Of a stretch of DNA of 64,000 bases, positions 39,859-48,334 are shown in pieces; position 1 is the stretch's first letter; every line of letters begins with the position of its first letter. The notes under the pieces are model-generated. The model did no database searches, was not told the DNA's origin, and worked only from the letters and a program-made list of their open reading frames with translations. Source of the stretch: Mycolicibacterium sphagni (GTDB lineage: Bacteria; Actinomycetota; Actinomycetes; Mycobacteriales; Mycobacteriaceae); contig NZ_NOZR01000004.1 of assembly GCF_002250655.1 (NCBI RefSeq), positions 186,001 through 250,000 of the forward strand. The letters run 5' to 3'. The position numbers were made by a program, and so were the translations under genes.

Positions 39859-41253
39859 ATGACCGAAACTCCGGTGCTGCCGATCGTACGCGTTGCCGTT
39901 CTAGCATACGGGCGGATCACCGATGTGGCCCTGCCCGCCGAGCTGCCGCTGCGCGACATACTGCCCGCGGTGAAACGGCTGGTCCCACAGCCGGAGTGCG
40001 ACGGGGAAGCCATTGGCCCGACCCCGATGACCCTGGCTCCGATCGGCGGTGCGCCGTTCAGCGTCGACGCGAGCCTGGACACCGTCGGCGTGGTCGACGG
40101 GGATCTTCTTGCGCTGCAACCGGTTCCAGCGGGACCGATATCGCCCGGCGTGGTGGAAGACATCGCCGATGCCGCCGTCATATTCTCGGCCGCCCGTCAC
40201 CGTCCCTGGGGGCCGCAGCGCCTGCAGGTGGGAGCCCGGATCTCCGTCGCGGTGTTCGTCGTGGCGCTGTCCGCGGTGGCCATCGCCCATCGCGCCGCGA
40301 CCGCCTCGGTGATCGGTCTCTACGCGGTGAGCGCCCTGGCGGCCCTCACTGCGGTCGCCGGCCTGTCGCTGCGCTCCCGGTCGGCTCGGCTGGCCACCGA
40401 GGTGTCCGCGGTGGCCCTGGTGCCGATCGCTTCGGCATTCTGGCTGGCCGTTCCGGGGCTGTGGGGGCCATCGCCGGTGATGCTGGCCGCCGCTGGTGTG
40501 ACGGCGTGGTCGTTGATCGTGCTCACCCAGACTGAAGTCGGAGTGGGATTGTTCACCGCGGCAGCGGTTGTCGGCGTCGGTGTGCTGATGGTCGCCGGTG
40601 CCTCGGACCTGTGGCAGTTGCCGGCGTCGACGGTGGGCTGCGCACTGATCGTGCTGGCCCTATTGATCACGGTGTCGGCCCCCGCGCTGGCCGCGACGTG
40701 GGCCCGGTTTCCGCTGCCGGTGATACCGGCCCCCGGCGACCCGACTCCGTCCAGTCCGGCGGCGCGGCTGCTGGCCGATCTGCCCCGTCGGGTGCGAGTC
40801 GGCGAGGCCCACCAGACCGGCCTGATCGCCGGTGGTGTGCTGTTATCGTCGGCCGGATCGTTGATCGTGGCCGGCCGGGCCGAGGGCCCGGGAGGCTGGG
40901 GCTGGTATCTGGTGGCCGCCGCCGCGGCCGCCGCGGTTCTCCGGGCCAGGGTATGGGACACCGCGGCATGCAAAGCCTGGCTGCTCGCCCAGCCGTTCTT
41001 GGTGGCCGCCGGGCTGCTGGTCGCGTACGCCGTGGATCTGCGTTTCGTCGCTGCGCTGTGGGCACTCGTAGTCCTCGGCGCGCTGACGGCGGCGTGGGTG
41101 GCGGTGGCCGTGAACCCGAATATGGCGACGGCGGAGCACTATTCGCTGCCGGTCCGTCGGCTTGTGGGATTCGTTGCCTCCGGTATCGACGCATCGCTGA
41201 TTCCGGTGGTGGCCTATCTGGTCGGCATCTTCGCATGGGTCCTCGATCGATGA
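39859..41253 (+). CDS. eccD3: ESX-3 membrane-channel protein EccD3
   Basis: A 464-residue integral membrane protein that forms most of the ESX-3 inner-membrane vestibule. A cytosolic ubiquitin-like domain (residues 1-95, PIVRVAVLAYGRITDVALPAELPLRD) is followed by about eleven transmembrane helices. The ATG at 39859 is preceded by GAGGAGAG; an in-frame ATG at 39841 is possible but lacks a site. It overlaps mycP3 by 4 bases. Confidence 0.95.
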   Translation: MTETPVLPIVRVAVLAYGRITDVALPAELPLRDILPAVKRLVPQPECDGEAIGPTPMTLAPIGGAPFSVDASLDTVGVVDGDLLALQPVPAGPISPGVVEDIADAAVIFSAARHRPWGPQRLQVGARISVAVFVVALSAVAIAHRAATASVIGLYAVSALAALTAVAGLSLRSRSARLATEVSAVALVPIASAFWLAVPGLWGPSPVMLAAAGVTAWSLIVLTQTEVGVGLFTAAAVVGVGVLMVAGASDLWQLPASTVGCALIVLALLITVSAPALAATWARFPLPVIPAPGDPTPSSPAARLLADLPRRVRVGEAHQTGLIAGGVLLSSAGSLIVAGRAEGPGGWGWYLVAAAAAAAVLRARVWDTAACKAWLLAQPFLVAAGLLVAYAVDLRFVAALWALVVLGALTAAWVAVAVNPNMATAEHYSLPVRRLVGFVASGIDASLIPVVAYLVGIFAWVLDR

Positions 41254-42623
41254 TGCGGACCGCCGCGTTTGCCGCGGTGGTGCTGTTGGTCACCGCCCCG
41301 GTGGCCGGCGCTGTCGACCCGCCCGTCGCCGACCCGGCGGCGCCGCCGCCACCGGGCAGTGTCGGCCCGACCGGCGGGATGGCTCAACGCTCCGAATGCG
41401 TGACGACCGGGATACGGGCGGGGACTGACCCCGCTGCGGTGCCCGCGAACCAGACGATGCTGAACCTGTCTGGGGCGTCGGCATATTCGCGTGGCGAAGG
41501 CCAGACGGTGGCCATCATCGACACCGGGGTGCACCCCGGCCCGCGGCTCCCCAACGTGACCGGAGCCGGTGACTATCTGTCGGCCGGTGACGGGCTGACC
41601 GACTGCGATGGACACGGAACGGCGGTCGCCGGCATCATCGGCGGACAACCCGGTCCCGACGGATTCAGTGGCGTCGCGCCGGCGGCGCGGCTGCTGTCGA
41701 TCCGGCAGGCCTCGCCGCGGTTCTCGCCCAACGCCGCCGGGAAGGACGCCGCATCGGTCCAGGCCGGCATCGAGATCGACACGCTGGCCCGCGCGGTGGT
41801 CCATGCCGCGGACCTCGGGGCCACGGTCATCAACATTTCGACGGCGTTCTGCCTGACACCCGACCGGCTGTCGGATCAGCAGAAGCTCGGCGCGGCGCTG
41901 CGCTACGCCGCCATCGACAAAGACGTCGTCATCGTCTCCGCCGCAGGCAATTCCGGTGCCAGCATGGCCGGCACGCCGGGGACAGAATGCACGTCCAATC
42001 CACTGGGCGACCCGGCGCACCCGGGTGACCCGCGCAATTGGGCCGGCGTGACCTCGGTGTCGGTGCCGTCCTGGTGGCAGCCGTATGTGCTGTCCGTCGC
42101 GGCGCTGACCGCCGATGGCCAGCCAACCGATTTCACGGTGTCCGGGCCGTGGGTGGGCGTCGCCGCCCCCGGGCAGAACATCGTGTCGGTGAGCAACGAT
42201 GCCGCGGGAGGGTTGGCCAACGGGATGCCCGACGGCCGCGGCGGTATGGCCCCGCTGGATGGAACCAGTTTCGCTGCGGCCTACGTGGCCGGAACGGCCG
42301 CCCTGGTGCGCAGCCGCTATCCGGGCATGCACGCCGACGAAGTGGTGCGCCGGCTGACGGCGACCGCGCACAACGGCGCTCAGGCACCCTCGAACGTGGT
42401 CGGCGCCGGAACCCTCGATCCGGTCGGCGCGCTCACCTGGAACGTGAACCTCGGTAGCGAGACCTCACCGGTACCGGCCACCAAACACATTGCGCCACCG
42501 GCCGTGTCAGCAGCGGGCGACCACACCCCGCGAACGGTGGCCTTCACCGCGACGGCGGTGCTCGCGGCCGTTGTCGCTGCTGTCGCCGTCATCGCACGAA
42601 GACGCAAGGAGGAACGGGAATGA
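41250..42623 (+). CDS. mycP3: ESX-3 mycosin protease MycP3
   Basis: A 457-residue membrane-anchored subtilisin-like serine protease that stabilises the ESX-3 complex. It has a signal peptide (residues 1-21, ending AVAGA-like), then the catalytic triad Asp91 (IIDTGVHP), His122 (DGHGTAVAG) and Ser340 (GTSFAAAY), with the oxyanion Asn234 (AAGNSG). A C-terminal transmembrane helix (AFTATAVLAAVVAAVAVIA) is followed by a basic tail. The start is ATG 41250 or ATG 41253. It overlaps eccD3 and eccE3 by 4 bases each. Confidence 0.96.
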   Translation: MMRTAAFAAVVLLVTAPVAGAVDPPVADPAAPPPPGSVGPTGGMAQRSECVTTGIRAGTDPAAVPANQTMLNLSGASAYSRGEGQTVAIIDTGVHPGPRLPNVTGAGDYLSAGDGLTDCDGHGTAVAGIIGGQPGPDGFSGVAPAARLLSIRQASPRFSPNAAGKDAASVQAGIEIDTLARAVVHAADLGATVINISTAFCLTPDRLSDQQKLGAALRYAAIDKDVVIVSAAGNSGASMAGTPGTECTSNPLGDPAHPGDPRNWAGVTSVSVPSWWQPYVLSVAALTADGQPTDFTVSGPWVGVAAPGQNIVSVSNDAAGGLANGMPDGRGGMAPLDGTSFAAAYVAGTAALVRSRYPGMHADEVVRRLTATAHNGAQAPSNVVGAGTLDPVGALTWNVNLGSETSPVPATKHIAPPAVSAAGDHTPRTVAFTATAVLAAVVAAVAVIARRRKEERE

Positions 42624-43492
42624 GTGGCATCCCTGGCGCCGGACGGCTCACAGTCGTCGCGCTGGCCGCAGTCTCGGCGGGGCTGGCCTACCCGTGGCGA
42701 TCGCCCACCGACACCTGGGTGCTGGGCGTCGCTGCCGCGACTATGGTCCTGGCATTGATCTGGTGGCGGGGCAGCTACCTCACTACGATCGTGGCGCGAC
42801 GAATCCGGGTGTTGTTGCACCGCAAGATGATCCAGGCCGCTTCGGCTGATCTGCGCCCAGTGGGCGCCGACGTGGTCACCACCGTGCTGATTCGAGTCGA
42901 CAGTCACGACCGCGAACTGCCCATAGGGTTACTCGGGGGCTATCTCGATCGCTACGGCCTGGCGTGCGATTCGGTGCGGGTGACCACTCGCACGGCGGCG
43001 GGCGCGACCACGACGTGGATCGGACTGACCTTTAGCGGAGCACGCAACCTGGCCGCGCTGCAGGGCAGGTCGGCACAGATTCCGCTGCGGCAGACCGCCG
43101 AGAGCGCGGCCCGCCGTCTCGTCAGCCATCTACGCGAAATCGGCTGGACAGCAACGCTTGTCGAATCAAGTCAGGTACCGGAACTGGTGGCAGCCGATGC
43201 CCGCGAGAGGTGGCGGTCGGTCACCGACGCTCGCGGCCACCTCAGCACTTACGCCGTCGACGTGCCCGAGACTCTTGCCGCGGTGCGGTCGGTTGCGGCC
43301 GCCGAGGCATGGACGGTGGTAGAGATCGCGGGACCCTCGCCACGGGATCGGGTTCGTGCCGGCGCAGCGATCCGCACCGAGGAGCAACCGGCCGCCTCGC
43401 CACCGTTGCCAGGTTTGGTGCCGATCCCCGGTCGACAGGCCAGCGCGCTGGCCGCGTTGCACCCGCTGTCGGGTATTCGTCTGCTCAACTGA
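42620..43492 (+). CDS. eccE3: ESX-3 membrane-complex protein EccE3
   Basis: A 290-residue component at the periphery of the EccBCD pore. Two N-terminal transmembrane helices (about residues 8-25 and 33-50) are followed by a cytosolic/periplasmic domain of EccE type with an RVDSHDRELPIGLLGGYLDRYGL segment. It is the last canonical ESX-3 gene, coupled to mycP3 by ATGA, and is followed after 15 bases by the SIP gene, which is therefore probably co-transcribed. Confidence 0.93.
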   Translation: MSGIPGAGRLTVVALAAVSAGLAYPWRSPTDTWVLGVAAATMVLALIWWRGSYLTTIVARRIRVLLHRKMIQAASADLRPVGADVVTTVLIRVDSHDRELPIGLLGGYLDRYGLACDSVRVTTRTAAGATTTWIGLTFSGARNLAALQGRSAQIPLRQTAESAARRLVSHLREIGWTATLVESSQVPELVAADARERWRSVTDARGHLSTYAVDVPETLAAVRSVAAAEAWTVVEIAGPSPRDRVRAGAAIRTEEQPAASPPLPGLVPIPGRQASALAALHPLSGIRLLN

Positions 43493-43507
43493 AGAAAGGG
43501 AATCGCC

Positions 43508-44230
43508 ATGGCGGACAACAAGCCGTCGCGCGGCTGGCAGGGGACCGTGCTGAAACTGTTCCGGGCCGGTGAATACGAACTGACTGTCACCGGTCGCGAG
43601 CAGCTCAGCGAGCACTACCTACGGCTGCACTTCGACGCCGGCGGGATGCTGGTCGATCGACAGGTTCACCCGACCATGTGGATCCGGATGTGGTTCCCCG
43701 GCGGCGCAAAGCTCCACCAGCGGGGATACACACTGGTGAATCCCGATTCGGTGAGCGACACCGTCGACATCGAATTCGCGTTGCACGACGGCATCGCCTC
43801 GCGGTGGGCCTGTGCGGCGCGACCCGGTGACGCGATCGGCGCCACAGTGCTCGGCAGCAGTTTCACGCTACCCAAACCCGAACCGGTCGGATACGTGATC
43901 GTTGGTGACACAGCGTCTTTGCCCGCGATCAACTCGCTGCTGGACTCGATCGGGGACGCTCCGGCCACAGTGTTCCTAGCGGCCGGTCACGACGACGACC
44001 GGGACCTGCCAGTCGCCCGGAGTGCGGGTGTCACCTGGATCGACCGGAGGGACTCGGGCGCCGCGCTGGTCGAAGCCGTCAGCGACGCCGCCTACGACGC
44101 CGAGGATCACTTCGGATGGGTTGCCTGCGACAACCGCACCACCCGCGCCGTCGCCAAGATCTTGCGTGAGGACTACCGCATCCCTCGCACATCGATCAAA
44201 GCGCAGGCCTACTGGGCCGAGGGGGCCTGA
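43508..44230 (+). CDS. Siderophore-interacting protein (FAD/NAD(P)H ferric-siderophore reductase)
   Basis: A 240-residue SIP-family flavoprotein expected to reduce ferric mycobactin or carboxymycobactin in the cytosol and release Fe(II). It has the flavin-binding motif RGYTL (residues about 74-78), a nucleotide-binding strand VGYVIVGDTASLPAI, a GWVACDNRTTRAV segment and the family C-terminal signature AYWAEG. It lies 15 bases after eccE3 in the same direction, so reductase and ESX-3 are probably expressed together. The 3' end overlaps the convergent CopD-like gene by 35 bases. It resembles Rv2895c (ViuB-like) more than the SIP domain fused to IrtA. Confidence 0.88.
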   Translation: MADNKPSRGWQGTVLKLFRAGEYELTVTGREQLSEHYLRLHFDAGGMLVDRQVHPTMWIRMWFPGGAKLHQRGYTLVNPDSVSDTVDIEFALHDGIASRWACAARPGDAIGATVLGSSFTLPKPEPVGYVIVGDTASLPAINSLLDSIGDAPATVFLAAGHDDDRDLPVARSAGVTWIDRRDSGAALVEAVSDAAYDAEDHFGWVACDNRTTRAVAKILREDYRIPRTSIKAQAYWAEGA

Positions 44231-45227
44231 CCGAGCGTCGGGTTCCCGCCCACATCGCCACCGCAACGAAGGCGATCAGCGCCAGACCGGTCGCGAAGGT
44301 ACTCATGTCGAACGGCCCCGCGCTCGGCCAGCCCGCCTCAGTGCGGGCCGAGCCGCGCAGGAACGGGACGACGGTGAGGACCCCGATCGCGAGCAATCCT
44401 TCGCCGAGAACGACCGCGGGGAAGTGCTGTGCGGCAAGGTGAAAGAGACCTCGCTGATCGCCGTCTCGCTTCAGGACGCGGATTCTGGGTAACAGCACTC
44501 GCACGTTGTAGGCCCCCGCGCTCAGCAGCGCGAGCACCAGGATGAGTTTGACCCCGAGGAATCGCCCGTAGGAGGTGGTGAAGAACTGGCTGGGCGTCCC
44601 GACATGGTTCCACGCCAGCCAGGTCCCGCTGACAATCAAGGCCCCGACTGCGACCAGGGCCACCAGGCTGAATCGTTCCCAGATCTGAGCCCAGTCCGTT
44701 GCGACCCGATCGTCATCGAACACTTGGGAAACGTTGCGCCGCAACACTATTGCTGTCGTGCCCAAAATGAGCAAGCCGCCCGCCCATGTCATCGCGGCCA
44801 GCAGATGTGTGGTCGTCAGTATGGTGGTCGCCATACGGTTCGGTGCGATCGGCGTCAACGGGATGTTGGGAATCACCGCTGCGAGTATCGCGATGATCGC
44901 GACACCACTGGCCAGTATCCGCGAGTGCGTCCATCGCATCGCCACCAGCCCACAGGCCGACAGTGCCAGCGCAGCGTATTCGACGACCGTCATTGCGGTG
45001 ACACGAGCCGCGGCGTGGAACTGCAGCACGATTGCGAGGACCACGATGACCGCGGCCGGCAGAGCGAGACTGCGTGTGCCCCGGGATACCAGGCCACCTC
45101 GGGACTCGGGGATCGCCAATGCGCCGACGGCCATCCCGATGCCGAGAGGCAGCGACACACTCAGGTAGTAGACGACCGCCGTTACGACCGCGATGGCGGC
45201 CGGAGTCGGTGGAGTTGCGCCGGGCAC
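44196..45227 (-). CDS. CopD-family copper-resistance-like membrane protein
   Basis: A 343-residue polytopic membrane protein with about eight or nine transmembrane helices. The HLLAAMTWAGGLLILG segment, and the later GRFLGVKLILVLALLSAGAYN segment, are characteristic of the CopD/PcoD domain, which is linked to copper import or tolerance. No CopC domain is fused. The start at 45227 follows a GGTGACATCC leader with no strong ribosome site. The gene is convergent with, and overlaps, the SIP gene. It marks the right end of the iron super-locus. Metal specificity is unproven. Confidence 0.8.
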   Translation of the reverse strand: MPGATPPTPAAIAVVTAVVYYLSVSLPLGIGMAVGALAIPESRGGLVSRGTRSLALPAAVIVVLAIVLQFHAAARVTAMTVVEYAALALSACGLVAMRWTHSRILASGVAIIAILAAVIPNIPLTPIAPNRMATTILTTTHLLAAMTWAGGLLILGTTAIVLRRNVSQVFDDDRVATDWAQIWERFSLVALVAVGALIVSGTWLAWNHVGTPSQFFTTSYGRFLGVKLILVLALLSAGAYNVRVLLPRIRVLKRDGDQRGLFHLAAQHFPAVVLGEGLLAIGVLTVVPFLRGSARTEAGWPSAGPFDMSTFATGLALIAFVAVAMWAGTRRSVRPPRPSRPAL

Positions 45228-45323
45228 GGTGACATCCTTACTGAGCTGGGTGGATACTCACCAGCACGATAATGCCGCCTGCTTTGTTCACCCTGTGTGT
45301 GAAGTGTGCGCTCCGGGGGAAGC
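45228..45323. other. Short intergenic region
   Basis: A 96-base gap between two leftward genes. I saw no clear metal-regulator palindrome and no small gene; it presumably carries the promoter of the CopD-like gene. Confidence 0.5.
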
Positions 45324-46517
45324 TCAGGGCCGGCCCTGACGCCCCGAATACCCTTGCCACGGGCTGTAATCCGCCAGCAGTTCTTCCTGTGCCGGGCGCG
45401 CGGCCTCGGGCACGTGTTCGAGATTGATTCGGATGCGATACCAGATGGAACTGGGCCCGCGCATACCGTCGACGAGGATGTCGGTGGGTTCGAGCGCCTG
45501 CGCGGCATCGGGGTGCCGCCCGCGCCAGACTTCGAGCGCCGCCATCGCTTCGTCACGGGTCTTGGTGCGCGCGATCTCGATCAGCGGCTTGTTGCCCTTC
45601 GGCGGTTTCTCGGCGGGCCCGAGCTCCTCGGCCAGCCGCAGTAGCGCGTCCAGCGAGCCGACCGCGTCGTTCATGGATTCCCAGGGGTCGCCGCGTTCGG
45701 CGAACCGGGACGGAACGGTGGCGATGGTGAACTCCTCGGCGCGGCACCCGGGCACCTCGTCCCAGGTCAGCGGTGTGGATACCCGGGCGTCCGGGGTGGC
45801 TCGCACCGAGTAGGCCGAGGCGACGGTGCGGTCCTTGGCGTTCTGGTTGAAATCGACGAATACGCCCTGGCGTTCCTCTTTCCACCACTGGCTGGTCGCC
45901 AGCTCCGGTGCGCGACGCTGCACCTCCCGTGCCACGGTCTCCGCCGCCAGTCGCACCTGCTTGAACTCCCAATGCGGCGCGATCCGGGCATAGATGTGGA
46001 AGCCGCGCGATCCCGAGGTCTTGGGCCAGGCCGTCAGGCCGTGATCCTCGAGCACCTCGCGCGCTACCTGGGCCACGTCCAGGATCTGCGGCCACAGCAC
46101 ACCGGGCATCGGATCGAGGTCGATCCGCAGCTCGTCGGGATGGTCGAGGTCGCCTGAGCGGACCGGATGCGGATTGAGATCGACGCACCCGAGGTTGACT
46201 GCCCACACCAGTCCGGCCGCCTCGCGCAGAACCGCTTCCTTGGCCGAGGTTCCCCGGGCGTAGCGCAACTCGGCGACCTCGATCCACTCGGGCCGCTTCT
46301 CGGGGGCGCGCTTCTGGAAGATTGCCTCTTCGGTGATGCCCTTGACGAATCGCTTGAGGATCATGGGCCGGTCGGTGACACCGTGCAGCGCTCCGCCGGC
46401 CACCGCCAGGTAGTAGGTGACGAGGTCCATTTTGGTCACCGGATCGCGTCCGCCGGACGCGGGGAAGACCACTTTGTCGGGATGGCTGATGGTGATCTCG
46501 CGGCCGTTCACCTCCAT
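45324..46517 (-). CDS. LigD-polymerase-like primase-polymerase (PolD2-type)
   Basis: A 397-residue stand-alone archaeo-eukaryotic primase-superfamily polymerase like the polymerase domain of LigD, implicated in gap filling and non-homologous end joining. It has the N-terminal signature ISHPDKVVFP, an RIDLDP motif with the catalytic DxD, KTSGSRGFHIYARI (the GxH motif) and VFVDFNQNAKDRT with the third metal-binding Asp. Exactly 397 residues is also the length I recall for Rv0269c. It is divergent from fadD2, again as in the Rv0269c-Rv0270 pair. Confidence 0.9.
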   Translation of the reverse strand: MEVNGREITISHPDKVVFPASGGRDPVTKMDLVTYYLAVAGGALHGVTDRPMILKRFVKGITEEAIFQKRAPEKRPEWIEVAELRYARGTSAKEAVLREAAGLVWAVNLGCVDLNPHPVRSGDLDHPDELRIDLDPMPGVLWPQILDVAQVAREVLEDHGLTAWPKTSGSRGFHIYARIAPHWEFKQVRLAAETVAREVQRRAPELATSQWWKEERQGVFVDFNQNAKDRTVASAYSVRATPDARVSTPLTWDEVPGCRAEEFTIATVPSRFAERGDPWESMNDAVGSLDALLRLAEELGPAEKPPKGNKPLIEIARTKTRDEAMAALEVWRGRHPDAAQALEPTDILVDGMRGPSSIWYRIRINLEHVPEAARPAQEELLADYSPWQGYSGRQGRP

Positions 46518-46583
46518 GTGGCCATGGTAATTAGGCCGCTCGTTCTGTCCTGGGTGCGACCCACGTCACATAGTGTTGGAAGC

Positions 46584-48287
46584 ATGCCCAGTCTCATGGA
46601 TCTGCCCTCGCAGGCGTTGGCCAAGGCGCAGCAGTTGGCCGAGCGCGGCTCTTCTGAGCTGCACTACTTGTTCAAGATGATCGAGTCGGGCGCGCTCCGG
46701 CTCGAGCCTCCGCAGAACCTTCTCGCGATGGTGGCCGACATCCGTCGCTGGGGCGAGATCGGCATGGTTCCGGCGCTCAACGCCCGCCGCACGCCGACCA
46801 AATTGGCGATCGTCGACGACGAAGGGTCGATGACGTTCAAGGAGCTCGACGAGGCCGCCCACGCCGTGGCGAACGGACTGCTGGCCATGGGCGTCAAGGG
46901 CGGCGACGGGGTGGCGATCCTGGCCCGTAATCACCGCTGGTTCGTGATCGCCAACTACGGTGTCGCGCGGGTCGGTGGCCGCATCATCATGCTGAACACG
47001 GAATTCTCCGGGCCCCAGATCAGAGACGTCTCCGAACGCGAGGGCGCCAAGCTGATCATCTACGACGACGAGTACTCCGAAGCCGTGAAGCTGGCGGAGC
47101 CACCCCTGGGCAAGCTCCGGGCATTGGGCACGAATCCCGACGCTGCCAATTCGTCGGCCTCCGACTCCGGCGACCAGTCGGGCAGCACCGACGAGACCCT
47201 GGCCGACCTGATCGACCGGAGCAGCAGTGCGCCGGCGCCGAAGGTCACCAGGCGGGCGTCGATTGTGATCCTCACCAGCGGTACCACCGGAACGCCCAAG
47301 GGCGCCACCAGGAGCACCCCGCCGACGCTCGCGCCGATCGGCGGCGTGCTCTCGCATGTGCCGTTCCGCGCGGGCGAAGTTACCTCGCTGCCGTCGCCGA
47401 TGTTCCATGCGCTGGGCTACCTGCACGCCACCATCGCGCTGACCCTGGGCTCAACGCTGGTGCTGCACCGCAAGTTCAAGCCGGCCACCGTGCTGGAAGA
47501 CATCCCCGTCCACAAGGTCACCGCGATGGTGGTGGTGCCGGTCATGCTCTCCAGGATGCTCGACGCGCTGGAGAGCATGGAGACCAAGCCGGACCTGTCG
47601 TCGCTGCGGATCGTGTTCGTCTCGGGCTCACAGCTCGGCGCGGAGCTGGCCACCCGGGCACTGAAAGATCTCGGTCCGGTGATCTATAACCTTTACGGCT
47701 CAACGGAAGTCGCGCTGGCCACCATCGCAGGGCCGAAAGATCTGCAGATGAACCCGGCCACCGTCGGCCCTGTCGTCAAGGGCGTGAAGATCAGAATCCT
47801 CGACGACAACGGCAACGAGCTGCCACAGGGTGAGGTCGGCCGGATCTTCGTCGGCAACAGCTTCCCCTTCCAGGGGTACACCGGAGGCGGCGGCAAGCAG
47901 ATCATCGACGGGCTGTTGTCGTCCGGTGACGTCGGCTATTTCGACCACAACGGGTTGCTGTTCGTCAGTGGGCGGGATGACGAGATGATCGTCTCCGGTG
48001 GTGAGAACGTGTTCCCCGCTGAGGTCGAGGATCTCATCAGCGGACACCCCGATGTCGTCGAGGCGACCGCACTCGGCGTCGACGACCCCGACTGGGGTGC
48101 CCGGCTACGGGCGTTCGTCGTCTTGCGCGAGGAAGCTGAACTGAGCGAGGAAGCCGTGAAGAACTATGTGCGCGAACACCTTGCGCGCTACAAGGTCCCG
48201 CGCGAGGTGGTGTTTCTGGCCGAACTCCCGCGCAACCCCACCGGCAAGATCCTCAAGCGGGAGCTGCGCGAGATCGAAGTGCAATAG
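46584..48287 (+). CDS. fadD2: Fatty-acyl-CoA synthetase FadD2
   Basis: A 567-residue acyl-CoA ligase of the adenylate-forming superfamily that activates fatty acids with ATP and CoA. Motifs: ILTSGTTGTPKGATRS (A3), YGSTEVALA (A5), SGDVGYFDHNG (A7), GRDDEMIVSGGENVFPAEVE (A8) and NPTGKILKRELR with the catalytic Lys. The ATG at 46584 is preceded by GGAAG. Rv0270 is of similar length (about 560). It is divergent from the PolD2-like gene and convergent with fadE6. Confidence 0.92.
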   Translation: MPSLMDLPSQALAKAQQLAERGSSELHYLFKMIESGALRLEPPQNLLAMVADIRRWGEIGMVPALNARRTPTKLAIVDDEGSMTFKELDEAAHAVANGLLAMGVKGGDGVAILARNHRWFVIANYGVARVGGRIIMLNTEFSGPQIRDVSEREGAKLIIYDDEYSEAVKLAEPPLGKLRALGTNPDAANSSASDSGDQSGSTDETLADLIDRSSSAPAPKVTRRASIVILTSGTTGTPKGATRSTPPTLAPIGGVLSHVPFRAGEVTSLPSPMFHALGYLHATIALTLGSTLVLHRKFKPATVLEDIPVHKVTAMVVVPVMLSRMLDALESMETKPDLSSLRIVFVSGSQLGAELATRALKDLGPVIYNLYGSTEVALATIAGPKDLQMNPATVGPVVKGVKIRILDDNGNELPQGEVGRIFVGNSFPFQGYTGGGGKQIIDGLLSSGDVGYFDHNGLLFVSGRDDEMIVSGGENVFPAEVEDLISGHPDVVEATALGVDDPDWGARLRAFVVLREEAELSEEAVKNYVREHLARYKVPREVVFLAELPRNPTGKILKRELREIEVQ

Positions 48288-48293
48288 CGCGCC

Positions 48294-48334
48294 GGCCCTT
48301 TCGCCCGACCGACAAACCGCAGCGAAAGAGGGCC
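48294..48334. terminator. Weak bidirectional hairpin between fadD2 and fadE6
   Basis: GGCCCTTTCG pairs with CGAAAGAGGGCC across a 19-base loop with a two-base bulge, in the 46-base gap between convergent genes. Its position suits a shared terminator; strength is uncertain. Confidence 0.35.

Noticed and set aside
30000..43492. ESX-3 as a second, plasmid-type or ESX-4-like system
   Set aside because: The gene set PE5-PPE4-EsxG-EsxH-EspG3 and EsxH sequence are specific to ESX-3, and all components are intact.
46167..46583. Longer fadD2 reaching into the PolD2-like gene
   Set aside because: The extension is antisense shadow of the divergent gene; ATG 46584 with a ribosome site begins the homologous protein.
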